DNA from: Chitinophaga filiformis | Lineage (GTDB): Bacteria > Bacteroidota > Bacteroidia > Chitinophagales > Chitinophagaceae | Reading direction: 5' to 3' | NCBI RefSeq assembly: GCF_900102545.1 | Contig: NZ_FNBN01000015.1 | Span: 43,571-107,570, forward strand | Length of the DNA stretch: 64,000 bases | In this document: in pieces, positions 16,135-24,228 of the stretch | Numbering within the stretch: the first letter of the stretch is position 1 | Layout of the letters: every line of letters starts with the position of its first letter | Made by a program: the position numbers and the translations under genes | The notes under the pieces: generated by a model | The model's input: only the letters and a program-made list of their open reading frames with translations | The model's database searches: none | Told to the model about the DNA's origin: nothing

Positions 16135-17076
16135 ATGTCATTATCAGTAAATCATCTTCTCGGGATACGCGGTCTGCAGCGTCAGGACATAGAGCTTATT
16201 TTTCAAACAGCTGATGAGTTCAAAGCGGTTCTGCAAAGACCGATCAAAAAGGTTCCTTCTCTCAGGGATACTACCATCGTTAATTTATTCTTCGAAAATT
16301 CAACGCGTACACGCATTTCATTTGAGCTGGCTGAAAAGAGGCTGGGAGCAGATGTAGTGAATTTCTCTGCATCAGGTTCCTCTGTCTCCAAAGGTGAAAC
16401 GCTTATTGATACGGTCAACAATATCCTGTCCATGAAAGTGGATATGGTGGTAATGAGACACTCCGCCAGCGGAGCGCCTCACTTCCTCTCCAGACATATT
16501 GATGTACCGATCGTGAATGCGGGAGATGGTATCAACGAACACCCTACACAGGCATTACTGGATGCTTTTTCCATCAGGGAAAAACTGGGTAGTGTAACTG
16601 GTAAGAAGATCGCTATCTGTGGCGACATAATGCATTCCAGGGTGGCTCTTTCCAATATCTACTGCCTGCGGCAGCTGGGAGCGGAAGTGACCGTAGTAGG
16701 TCCTCCCACACTGATTCCAAAACATATGGAAGCTGCGTTGGGAGTAAACGTAAGTTACAACATCCGAGAAGCGCTGCAATGGTGCGACGTAGCAAACGTG
16801 CTGCGTATACAGCTGGAAAGACAGAACACGCCTTTGTTCTCATCCCTCCGGGAATATTCCCTGGCATACGGAGTGAACAGGCAGCTGCTGGACAGCCTGC
16901 AAAAAGAGATCGTGATCATGCACCCTGGTCCTATCAACCGCGGTGTAGAACTCAGCTCTGACGTAGCAGATTCCGGACATTCCATCATCCTGAACCAGGT
17001 AGAGAATGGCGTGGCGGTTCGTATGGCGGTGTTATACCTGCTGTCTGGAAGGAAAGCCGGTAAAGTAGTAGAGTAA
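16135..17076 (+). CDS. pyrB: Aspartate carbamoyltransferase catalytic subunit
   Basis: 313 residues; condenses carbamoyl phosphate with aspartate, the first committed step of pyrimidine synthesis (cytosol). Carbamoyl-phosphate site ENSTRTRISFELAE at 54-67, then SVSKGETL, HPTQALLDAF, and the C-terminal MHPGPINRGVEL. The regulatory chain gene pyrI is not adjacent. It has its own promoter and terminator and is preceded by pyrR. Confidence 0.97.
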   Translation: MSLSVNHLLGIRGLQRQDIELIFQTADEFKAVLQRPIKKVPSLRDTTIVNLFFENSTRTRISFELAEKRLGADVVNFSASGSSVSKGETLIDTVNNILSMKVDMVVMRHSASGAPHFLSRHIDVPIVNAGDGINEHPTQALLDAFSIREKLGSVTGKKIAICGDIMHSRVALSNIYCLRQLGAEVTVVGPPTLIPKHMEAALGVNVSYNIREALQWCDVANVLRIQLERQNTPLFSSLREYSLAYGVNRQLLDSLQKEIVIMHPGPINRGVELSSDVADSGHSIILNQVENGVAVRMAVLYLLSGRKAGKVVE

Positions 17077-17098
17077 TCACACAACTAAAAAATAAGCG

Positions 17099-17131
17099 GG
17101 TGAAGGGTTTTGCTACCTTTCACCTTTTTTT
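17099..17131 (+). terminator. Terminator of pyrB
   Basis: GGTGAAGG (17099-17106) pairs with CCTTTCACC (17116-17124, one bulged T), followed by seven T. Confidence 0.85.
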
Positions 17132-17165
17132 ATGCCCTGAAATGCAGGTGATACCTTATGGGTAT

Positions 17166-17304
17166 CATTCGCATTAATCGGCTCCGTAGGTGCCGTGTGT
17201 TTGTAGCGCAGGGTGACAACCCCGGGGCGGCATAATGTGATCATTCGCGCCAATAGACCCCGGTAGGGGGCTTATTGTTTGTAGCGCGGGGTTCAACCCC
17301 GGGA
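17166..17304 (+). repeat. Two REP-like elements in tandem
   Basis: Copy A: ATTCGCATTAAT box at 17167, hairpin GGCTCC/GGTGCC, GTAG at 17203-17206, hairpin with loop TGACAA. Copy B: ATCATTCGCGCCAAT at 17240, hairpin GACCCC/GGGGGC, GTAG at 17281-17284, hairpin GCGGGG-TTCAA-CCCCGG. From 17304 to about 17390 a degenerate series of short CGATAACC units follows. All lie between the convergent pyrB and susC-like genes. Confidence 0.8.
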
Positions 17305-17418
17305 ACGATAACCGATAACCCCGATAACCCGATAACCCATAATCCCGATATCCAATAACCCCGTAATCCATCGGTAACCTGTGATACGCCTATGAACTGG
17401 TGACTCACGGTATCCCTC

Positions 17419-20400
17419 CTAAAAATTCGCATTCAACCCCATCGTAAACGACCGGAAGAACGGATACTGATAACCAATACTACTCGCCTGTTCCGGATCA
17501 TAATACCGGATCTTCATCTTATTCACCTCCCAGAGATCCTGGCCGGAGAAATAAACCCGCAGACTATTGATCAGCGGACGATTCTTGTCAAAGTGGAAAG
17601 TATAACCGATCTGGAGATTCTTTAAACGGATATAAGACGCATTCATCACCCAGAAAGACGATGGCAGCAGGTTCTGATTATACCCGGCATACAGTCGCGG
17701 GAAAGCTGCATCCGGATTATTCGGTGACCAGTGATCACTGTGTATCAGCCAGGGCTGCTGCCAGCCATCAACGAATGGCATGCCGTACTTTGCCGGCACC
17801 AGTACCTTCCTGGCCCCGATTCCCTGGAAGAAAACAGAGAAGTCGAAACCCTTACAGGAAAATCCTGCATCGAAGCCATAAGAATATCTCGGTTGTGAGC
17901 TGCCCAGGTATACCAGATCCCCGTGATCGTTGGTAGTGTGACTGCCGCCACTGATAACGCCGTCCCTATTGACATCCTGGTAGCGGATATCACCGGGAGC
18001 AGTAGTAGCACCCTGGTAAGCATGACCTGCCACTTCCGCCTCATTCTGGAAATATCCGGTAGCCTTGTAACCCACGATGGCATTATAAGGCAGTCCTACA
18101 AGTCCGCGGTTGTTCCCATTCAGCCAGGCGGTATTACCGCTGGCATCTAATATCTTATTCTGATCGTCAAACAGGTTTGCATTCACCCAATAGCTGAAAG
18201 GTCCGCGGTTATCGCGCCAGCCCAGGTTCAGTTCCCATCCCCAGGAGCGCAGCTCCGCGGTATAGAAGGTTGGCGATAGCCAGTCCACCTGCGGATAGGT
18301 CTGTGTAGCGATCTGCATATGGGAATTGTGCTTCACAAAATAGTCTGCATTGATATTCAGCCGGCCTTTGAAGAAGGTCAGGTCCAGGCCAGCATTGGCG
18401 GTAGAAACGGTTTCCCAGTTATTATTCCCGGGGATGTAGCGGTCATTCTCATCGTAAGTCATGATCGGGTATGCCGTCGGGTGTAATATCTGATCGCGGT
18501 AGTTGAAATCATTGAGTCCGCTGCGCCAGTTGAAGTTGCCCAGCATCCCCCAGGAGGCGCGTAGCTTGAATTCATCAAAGAAGGGGAATGCAGACGCAAA
18601 CCATTTCTCGTTATTCAGTCGCCAGCCAGCAGAGAAGGAGGGGAACAGATGTTTCCTGTTGATCTCCGGTTGTTGGGTCGTATTGTAAGTCAGCGCTGCC
18701 GCTATCAGGTTTGCCTCCAGCAGGTAGCGGTCCTTGAAATTATAGTTGATACGCGTAAAGATGGATGATAGTCCGCCTGCACCTTTAAAGTGCAGGGTAT
18801 TGGCCTTGAGCGGATCATTGAATGAAAGCTGCGACAGCTCATTATTTGTTACACCCGTAGCGGTCATGATCCGTTGATGCTGGTAATGACTTTCATAGGC
18901 ATAACCGCCCAGTATATGCACCGTATTCTTCTTTCCTGCAGGAAGGTCATAGTCTGCCAGCAACTGTAAACTGTGCTGTACTTCCATCAGGTAGCCTCTT
19001 TTCAGGGAATTAGGATCATTGACACTATTGATAAAACCACTGCCATCATAGAAGTTGACAGTACGTTTACCAAGTCCGTCGTGACTGGTGGTCAACTGAG
19101 GACTATACACCGCTTTTAAGGTAAGCCCTTTGTACAGGTTTTCCGCTTTCAGGCTGAATACAGCATCCGCGTAGGAGCTGCGCTCATCCCGTTTGCCGGC
19201 GCCTTTCAGTAACGCAATGCTGTTATAACCTGCGGTATACTGATTGGTGCCTGGTACGTAAACGGGTACATTGCCTGGCGCCTGGTATAAGAAGTTCAGC
19301 AGGCCATAGTTCCCATCCACCCGCCATCCGGGAGAGAGGGTATTGCTGTTGGCGTACTGCAGACTGGTTTCCAGGCTCAGTACGTCGCTGAAGCGGTTGT
19401 TGGCATTGAATTGTACGTTGGTTCTGGACGTCTTATCCGGACCGGTATTGAATAACCCCTGCCGGGAGAATTGTCCGAGGGAAAGCAGGTACTGATGTTC
19501 TGCACTGCCGCCTTTGGCGGTAATGGTAAAGGTGGACGTAGTGCTGTTATTACGGGTGACGTTGTCCAGCGGATCAAAATCATCGTAATAATTATAGTTC
19601 CCGCTGCCGTCCAGTTTTGGTAGATAATTAATGTTCGGGTCCCGCATCAGGGAAATCTCCTGTGCCGTCCATACAGGCTGCAGACCTGCATTTTGCGCCG
19701 CTTCATTCTGTAAGGAAGCTGCTTGCCAGGAGCGCATCCGCTTAGGCAATGCAATCGGCTTTTCTATACCAAACAGGCTGTTATATTCCACGGAGATCTT
19801 GCCAGGCTTCCCTCTTTTGGTGGTGACCAGCACTACACCACCTGCTGCCAGCGGGCCATAGATAGATGCAGCGGCGGCATCTTTCAGCACAGAGATGGAT
19901 TCAATATCATTGGGATTGAGTAAGGTAATGGAACCGGGCGCTCCATCAACCAGTACAAGCGGTTCGCTATAGTTGCCGGAGGAGAGTCCCCTGATCTGGA
20001 GATTGAAGCCTTCTTTACCGGGTTGGCCGTTGTTGCGGGTCACCAGCAAACCCGGAGCCGTACCCTGTAATGCTGCCATCACATTGGTAACAGGTCGGCT
20101 TTTTAAGCGGCGGCCTTCCACTTTTGTGATGGAGCCGGTGATGTTTGCTTTGTTATGGATACCATAACCGATGATCACGAGGTCGTTTAATGTTTTGGTA
20201 TCGCTTTGGAGGATGATCTCCAGGTTTTTTCTGTCTCTCAGGGCAATTTCCCGGGTCTCATAACCGATAAGGGAGAATTGCAATACTGCCTGTCCGTTGG
20301 CTACCGGTATGCGGAAGCGGCCGCTCTCAGTGGTGCTGGCGCCATTGTGTGTGTCTCTTTCACGTATGGAAACCCCTGCCAATGGTCTTTCTCCGTCGGT

Positions 20401-20862
20401 AACCAGACCTGTAACAACAAACTGTTCCAGTTCTTTGTCGGCCGGCCGTTTAACGATACCTGGTGTGGCAGGCGCCTGATCTTCCGGGTACACGATGATC
20501 TGTTTATTGCGGATCTCGAAGGCATATCTGCTGCCTGCAAATATCTGGCGGAGAACGGAGGTAAGTGGCTGACGTTGTGCCTGTATGGATACGGAGCGGG
20601 CATTGTCCAGCAGGGTAGAGGAGATAGCAAAGGTGAGACCTGTCTGTTTTTCGATCAGGCGTATCACCTGCCGAAGATTAGCACGGTATACCTTCAAGGT
20701 TACCTTGATGGTATCTCCGTCCTGAAAATCGGTATAGGGGATAGGACTATTGGTTGCTCGGGAAGAATGTGCAAACGACAAGCCTATACATACCCAAAAT
20801 AGTAGTATGCACCAGCGCTTATAGTAAGCCGCCTTACGGAGTGCCTGTATCGTAAACTGCAT
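17419..20862 (-). CDS. SusC/RagA-family TonB-linked outer-membrane protein
   Basis: 1147 residues. Signal segment near residues 18-36; STN (secretin/TonB short N-terminal) domain about 52-118, marking TonB receptors that signal to an anti-sigma factor; carboxypeptidase-like beta-sandwich about 148-222; plug domain about 232-345 (LVLVDGAPGSITLLNPNDIESISVLKDA is split here as LVLVDGAP and DIESISVLKDAAAASIYG); beta-barrel to the end, closing with an aromatic Phe. Imports a large substrate, typically a glycan, across the outer membrane. The STN domain, the FecR gene 14 bp upstream and the sigma gene form a cell-surface signalling trio. There is no SusD gene beside it; the next gene is convergent pyrB. 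Substrate unknown. Confidence 0.93.
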   Translation of the reverse strand: MQFTIQALRKAAYYKRWCILLFWVCIGLSFAHSSRATNSPIPYTDFQDGDTIKVTLKVYRANLRQVIRLIEKQTGLTFAISSTLLDNARSVSIQAQRQPLTSVLRQIFAGSRYAFEIRNKQIIVYPEDQAPATPGIVKRPADKELEQFVVTGLVTDGERPLAGVSIRERDTHNGASTTESGRFRIPVANGQAVLQFSLIGYETREIALRDRKNLEIILQSDTKTLNDLVIIGYGIHNKANITGSITKVEGRRLKSRPVTNVMAALQGTAPGLLVTRNNGQPGKEGFNLQIRGLSSGNYSEPLVLVDGAPGSITLLNPNDIESISVLKDAAAASIYGPLAAGGVVLVTTKRGKPGKISVEYNSLFGIEKPIALPKRMRSWQAASLQNEAAQNAGLQPVWTAQEISLMRDPNINYLPKLDGSGNYNYYDDFDPLDNVTRNNSTTSTFTITAKGGSAEHQYLLSLGQFSRQGLFNTGPDKTSRTNVQFNANNRFSDVLSLETSLQYANSNTLSPGWRVDGNYGLLNFLYQAPGNVPVYVPGTNQYTAGYNSIALLKGAGKRDERSSYADAVFSLKAENLYKGLTLKAVYSPQLTTSHDGLGKRTVNFYDGSGFINSVNDPNSLKRGYLMEVQHSLQLLADYDLPAGKKNTVHILGGYAYESHYQHQRIMTATGVTNNELSQLSFNDPLKANTLHFKGAGGLSSIFTRINYNFKDRYLLEANLIAAALTYNTTQQPEINRKHLFPSFSAGWRLNNEKWFASAFPFFDEFKLRASWGMLGNFNWRSGLNDFNYRDQILHPTAYPIMTYDENDRYIPGNNNWETVSTANAGLDLTFFKGRLNINADYFVKHNSHMQIATQTYPQVDWLSPTFYTAELRSWGWELNLGWRDNRGPFSYWVNANLFDDQNKILDASGNTAWLNGNNRGLVGLPYNAIVGYKATGYFQNEAEVAGHAYQGATTAPGDIRYQDVNRDGVISGGSHTTNDHGDLVYLGSSQPRYSYGFDAGFSCKGFDFSVFFQGIGARKVLVPAKYGMPFVDGWQQPWLIHSDHWSPNNPDAAFPRLYAGYNQNLLPSSFWVMNASYIRLKNLQIGYTFHFDKNRPLINSLRVYFSGQDLWEVNKMKIRYYDPEQASSIGYQYPFFRSFTMGLNANF

Positions 20863-20876
20863 TTTCCTCCGTACGA

Positions 20877-21890
20877 CTAATAAATTTCTACCAGGCTATC
20901 TTTTTGTATGGCCTTTACCTGCAAAGTTTTGGACAGAATGTCCAGTACCTCAGAGAGAGATTCTTTATGGAAAGTAGCGAGCAGTTTCTTGTCTGCCAGA
21001 CCTTCTCCCTTCAGAACAATATCTACCTTGTAGTAATCTCCCAGTACTTCAGCCACCTCAGAGAGAGGAGCGTCCACAAAGGTCAGGTGACCTGTTTTCC
21101 AGGCGATAGGATTATTGTTCTGGTGGAGACGGGTACTGATGGTAGTACCGGCCAGCAGCATTTCTGCTTCTTCACCAGGAGTAAGGATCACTGATTTTTT
21201 ACCGTTTTTATAGACCGCCTTCACTTTTCCTGTCTGTACGAAGACCTTCACTCCCTGTTTGGTCTCTTTCACGTCGAAAGAGGTTCCCAGTACTTCTACA
21301 TCCACATTCTTCAGATGAACGGAGAAGGGTTTTTCCGGCATGTGTTTTACATCTACGAATACTTCACCCTGTTGTACAAACACTTCCCTGTTGCTTCCCT
21401 GGAAACGGCGGGGGTATTTTACACTGGTGTGGGCATTCAGATAGAGGCGTGTGCCGTCGGGCAGCAGGAGGCTATCTGTATTCTGAGCGGTTTGCTGGGC
21501 GATATATGAAGGCTGGCGGAACAGGGTTACCGCTATTACCACTACAGCAGCAGCGGCGGCAGCAGCCCACCAGTAACGGGTGATAATTGGCTTAATACGG
21601 CCTTTTTCTTCAGCAGGAGCTGCGGGGGCCGGTTGGGGTTGGGCAGTAATGGTAACAGGAGCGACGTTGGCAGCAGTAAGCTGTACATCCAGTAGTTGCC
21701 ATTGCTGAGAGATATTATAAGATGCGGCTGCAGGCAATACATCTCCCTGCCACAACGCTTTCGTTTCCAGGAAGATATCCAGATTGGCAGCATCCAGCTG
21801 CAACCATTCATCCAGTGAACGTTTGTGCTCCTCATTCCCTGGTTCCTCCAGGTAGCGGATAACGACATCGATATCAGGTTGCTGTTTCAT
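20877..21890 (-). CDS. FecR-family anti-sigma factor
   Basis: 337 residues. N-terminal cytosolic part (1-105) that would hold the sigma factor; Ala/Val-rich membrane helix about 105-128 (WWAAAAAAAVVVIAVTLF); periplasmic FecR domain about 140-240 (LPDGTRLYLNAHTSVKYPRRF and REVFVQQGEVFVDVKH segments); C-terminal DUF4974-type domain (LTFVDAPLSEVAEVLGDYY) that contacts the STN domain of the receptor. It is 14 bp upstream of the SusC gene and 146 bp downstream of the sigma gene on the same strand, so it transmits the receptor's signal to that sigma factor. Confidence 0.93.
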   Translation of the reverse strand: MKQQPDIDVVIRYLEEPGNEEHKRSLDEWLQLDAANLDIFLETKALWQGDVLPAAASYNISQQWQLLDVQLTAANVAPVTITAQPQPAPAAPAEEKGRIKPIITRYWWAAAAAAAVVVIAVTLFRQPSYIAQQTAQNTDSLLLPDGTRLYLNAHTSVKYPRRFQGSNREVFVQQGEVFVDVKHMPEKPFSVHLKNVDVEVLGTSFDVKETKQGVKVFVQTGKVKAVYKNGKKSVILTPGEEAEMLLAGTTISTRLHQNNNPIAWKTGHLTFVDAPLSEVAEVLGDYYKVDIVLKGEGLADKKLLATFHKESLSEVLDILSKTLQVKAIQKDSLVEIY

Positions 21891-22036
21891 CTCTTAGTAT
21901 TAATACAATCAAAAATAGCCTTACCATTAGTTCATTTCTAAAAAAAACCTCGTGAGGGGAGACCTGTCTTTATTGTCGGTGCTATATAATAATATATATA
22001 GAAGGTAAACAGATAATATAAGGTCTTTGTTCCTCC

Positions 22037-22576
22037 TTACTGCTGATTCAGCAGTCCCAGCCTGATCTTTTTCAATGCAGTGGTAAGGTGCGTATAAACT
22101 GTGTTGATGGAAATATTCAGTTGTTGGGAAATTTCTGTGGGTGACAATCCCTTGAACCGGCTCATTTCAAATACCCGGCGGCATTGTTCCGGCAATTTCT
22201 CAAGGATGGATAAGTATTGGGCTTCGAGCTCTTTGTGTTCCAGTAACAGATGTTCGACTGTGGATTCCGTAGAGGTAAGCTGTTGTTCCTTAGTATATTG
22301 CTGTTGTCTTTGGGCCTTCTTTATCCGGTTAAGACAGGTATTCACCGTAGCCCTTGCCAGATAGTGCTGGATGGGGGCGCGTTCGTCCAGGTTGTCTGCT
22401 GTGCGCCATAGGTTCAGAAATACGTCCTGCACAATATCCTGTGCCTCGTCCTGGTCACGCAGGTATCGCAGGGCGATGCTGAACATAGCGGATGAAAACT
22501 GATTGAAAATGATCTCAAATACATTTTTATCCCTGTTCCGGACCCCATTAACTATATCTGTATTGTTGAGCGGCAT
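22037..22576 (-). CDS. ECF RNA polymerase sigma-70 factor
   Basis: 179 residues. Region 2: FSIALRYLRDQDEAQDIVQDVFLNLW (split: core LRDQDEAQDIVQDVF), which binds core polymerase and the -10 region. Region 4: LSPTEISQQLNISINTVYTHLTTALKKI (core ISQQLNISINTVYTHL), a helix-turn-helix. It belongs to the Bacteroidota FecI-like group paired with FecR and SusC. It should activate the downstream receptor gene when the substrate is sensed. Confidence 0.93.
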   Translation of the reverse strand: MPLNNTDIVNGVRNRDKNVFEIIFNQFSSAMFSIALRYLRDQDEAQDIVQDVFLNLWRTADNLDERAPIQHYLARATVNTCLNRIKKAQRQQQYTKEQQLTSTESTVEHLLLEHKELEAQYLSILEKLPEQCRRVFEMSRFKGLSPTEISQQLNISINTVYTHLTTALKKIRLGLLNQQ

Positions 22577-22961
22577 CCTGTAACTAATCTTTTCTATTCT
22601 TTTATGTAATTGCTATTGCAACGGACTAAAGTCGGCTATCAAAAACAGAACGTAGCAAAATTAGTTTATTCTCGCAATTAAACAGCCAATTGACTGACCC
22701 ATAGGCTCCTGAACCGGATATTTCGTATTTATAAAAAATTAAATCCGCCATAGTAGCCGGTTTTCAGTGAAATTCCCCAAATGCTAAAAAAAAGACAACT
22801 TTTTTTTCAAAAGGACTAATGGTGAGGTTAAAATTGGTTGTATTGTATATGTAGACAGTGAACAAAGCGGCACTTTGCAGGCGCCTGCTAATCAAGTGCG
22901 GTTTTAATAAAAGTTTTTTATAACCATTTCGATTATTGTAAAAAACCTAAAACCAATTTGT
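22577..22961. other. Divergent regulatory region without genes
   Basis: 385 bp between the ECF sigma gene and a divergent small secreted protein. AT-rich, with a perfect 12-bp palindrome GCAGGCGCCTGC at 22877-22888. I see no exact TAnnTTTG element and no coding frame worth reporting. Confidence 0.5.
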
Positions 22962-23276
22962 ATGAAAACGACAACGTTTGGGCTGTCGGCTCTTGTTGCG
23001 CTGGTAGTTGGAGCTTTTGCTTTTACCACCTTTGATGGAGGAACCATCAGCGGCAAGATCACACCGGCAGACGGGGCATCAGAAGTATGGGCTATTTCAG
23101 GAATGGATACCCTGAAAGCTCCCATCACAGACGGCGCATTTTCAGTACAGTCCGCAAAAGCGGGCTCCTATACCGTGATAATCGACGCTAAAGATCCTTA
23201 TAAAGACGCCACCCTCAAAGACGTAAAAGTCGAAGACGGCAAAACAACAGACCTGGGGGAAATAAAGCTGGACTAA
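22962..23276 (+). CDS. Small secreted transthyretin-like (carboxypeptidase regulatory-like) protein
   Basis: 104 residues. Signal peptide MKTTTFGLSALVALVVGAFAF. The mature part is a single beta-sandwich of the carboxypeptidase-regulatory-like type: GTISGKITPADGASEVWAIS, then GAFSVQSAKAGSYTVIIDA, then KDVKVEDGKTTDLGEIKL. These domains are usually appended to larger proteins; a stand-alone one may be a small binding or structural protein of the periplasm or surface. Function not known. A terminator follows. Confidence 0.75.
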   Translation: MKTTTFGLSALVALVVGAFAFTTFDGGTISGKITPADGASEVWAISGMDTLKAPITDGAFSVQSAKAGSYTVIIDAKDPYKDATLKDVKVEDGKTTDLGEIKLD

Positions 23277-23343
23277 TGAAATTACCGCTTTAGCGTTTAA
23301 ACTTACAACTCCTAAGCATGATAGGAAAGTTGAGACCTGTAAC

Positions 23344-23379
23344 AACCGGCCGGCTCTTTTGGGCCGGTTTATTTTTTTC
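23344..23379 (+). terminator. Terminator after the small secreted protein
   Basis: AACCGGCC (23344-23351) pairs with GGCCGGTT (23362-23369), followed by T-rich TATTTTTTT. Confidence 0.85.
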
Positions 23380-23399
23380 AGCAATGCTGTGTGAACAGA

Positions 23400-23560
23400 G
23401 GCCTGAGACAATCCATTTTGTTCCAGGGAACACTCCGGACCTATAGACACGCGGCTCCTCAGGGGGCCTGAGACAATCCATTTTGCTCCAGGAGTTGCGC
23501 CCGGGGTTCCAAACAAACGGCTCCTCAGGGGCCGATCGAAGCGAATGATCACGTTATGTC
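23400..23560. repeat. Degenerate REP-like repeat cluster
   Basis: GGCCTGAGACAATCCATTTTG occurs at 23400-23420 and 23465-23485 (period 65). Each copy is followed by a GGCTCCTCAGGGG hairpin (23453 and 23519). The second is followed by GCGAATGAT, the reverse complement of the ATCATTCGC box of the dispersed element. The GTAG core is missing. The rest of 23277-23818 contains only the inverted repeat at 23719-23790. Confidence 0.6.
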
Positions 23561-23718
23561 GCCCGGGGTATCACCTAATGGGCTGTTAGGGTTGGCTGAA
23601 ATATAATCGTTCATCAGATTTTCAGTCTGTTCGGAAACGGATCTTTCGGTAATATGAGCAACCCCCGTCGTACCTGAAGCCGATTTTCTATTTCTCCCTC
23701 ACTATATCTTACTAAGCT

Positions 23719-23790
23719 GATAGACGATAGTGACGATAATTCCAGCAATGCTTGCCTGCTAATGGAATTATTTTAGATCTATCGTCTATC
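23719..23790. repeat. 72-bp nested inverted repeat
   Basis: GATAGACGATAG (23719-23730) mirrors CTATCGTCTATC (23779-23790) over 12 bp. Inside, ATAATTCCA mirrors TGGAATTAT over 9 bp, and TAGCAGGC-like sequence forms the tip. It lies 28 bp upstream of the DUF486 start, so it is either an mRNA leader structure or a regulator site. Confidence 0.6.
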
Positions 23791-23818
23791 TTTATGCCCT
23801 TTTTGAGACTTTAACAAC

Positions 23819-24148
23819 ATGCGCACCATCATTCTTTTATTGATTTCCAACACCTTCATGACATTTGCCTGGTACGGCCATTTAAAATATGAAAACGTAC
23901 CACTATGGAAAGTGATCCTGATCAGCTGGGGTATCGCCTTCTTTGAATACTGCTTCATGGTGCCTGCCAACCGTTTCGGCGCCCAGGAGGGCTTCTCTGG
24001 CTTCCAGCTCAAAACCATCCAGGAGGTCATCACGCTGACTGTTTTCGCTGTCTTTGCCATCTTTGTATTAAAGGAACCGCTCCGCTGGAACTATCTCATC
24101 TCCTTTTTATTCATTCTCGGCGCCGTCTATTTCATGTTTAAGAAGTGA
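23819..24148 (+). CDS. DMT-superfamily small membrane protein (DUF486)
   Basis: 109 residues with four hydrophobic helices (about 3-17, 28-50, 66-82, 88-106). The FAWYGHLKY segment near residue 17, FFEYCFMVPANRFG near 41 and QLKTIQEVITL near 63 are the DUF486 signature. The family sits in the drug/metabolite transporter superfamily and is about the size of half an EmrE-type dimer. Substrate unknown. It is preceded by a large inverted repeat. Confidence 0.85.
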   Translation: MRTIILLLISNTFMTFAWYGHLKYENVPLWKVILISWGIAFFEYCFMVPANRFGAQEGFSGFQLKTIQEVITLTVFAVFAIFVLKEPLRWNYLISFLFILGAVYFMFKK

Positions 24149-24196
24149 TATCTTTCACCTTTTATCACATTTTCTTTTACGGCTATATTTAATCAC

Positions 24197-24204
24197 TATT
24201 TTTG
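24197..24204 (+). promoter_or_regulatory. Bacteroidota -7 element (TATTTTTG) of the PIG-L operon
   Basis: An exact TAnnTTTG match 25 bp before the ATG at 24229. Confidence 0.55.
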
Positions 24205-24228
24205 GCCACTGTTTAATAAACAAGAGCA

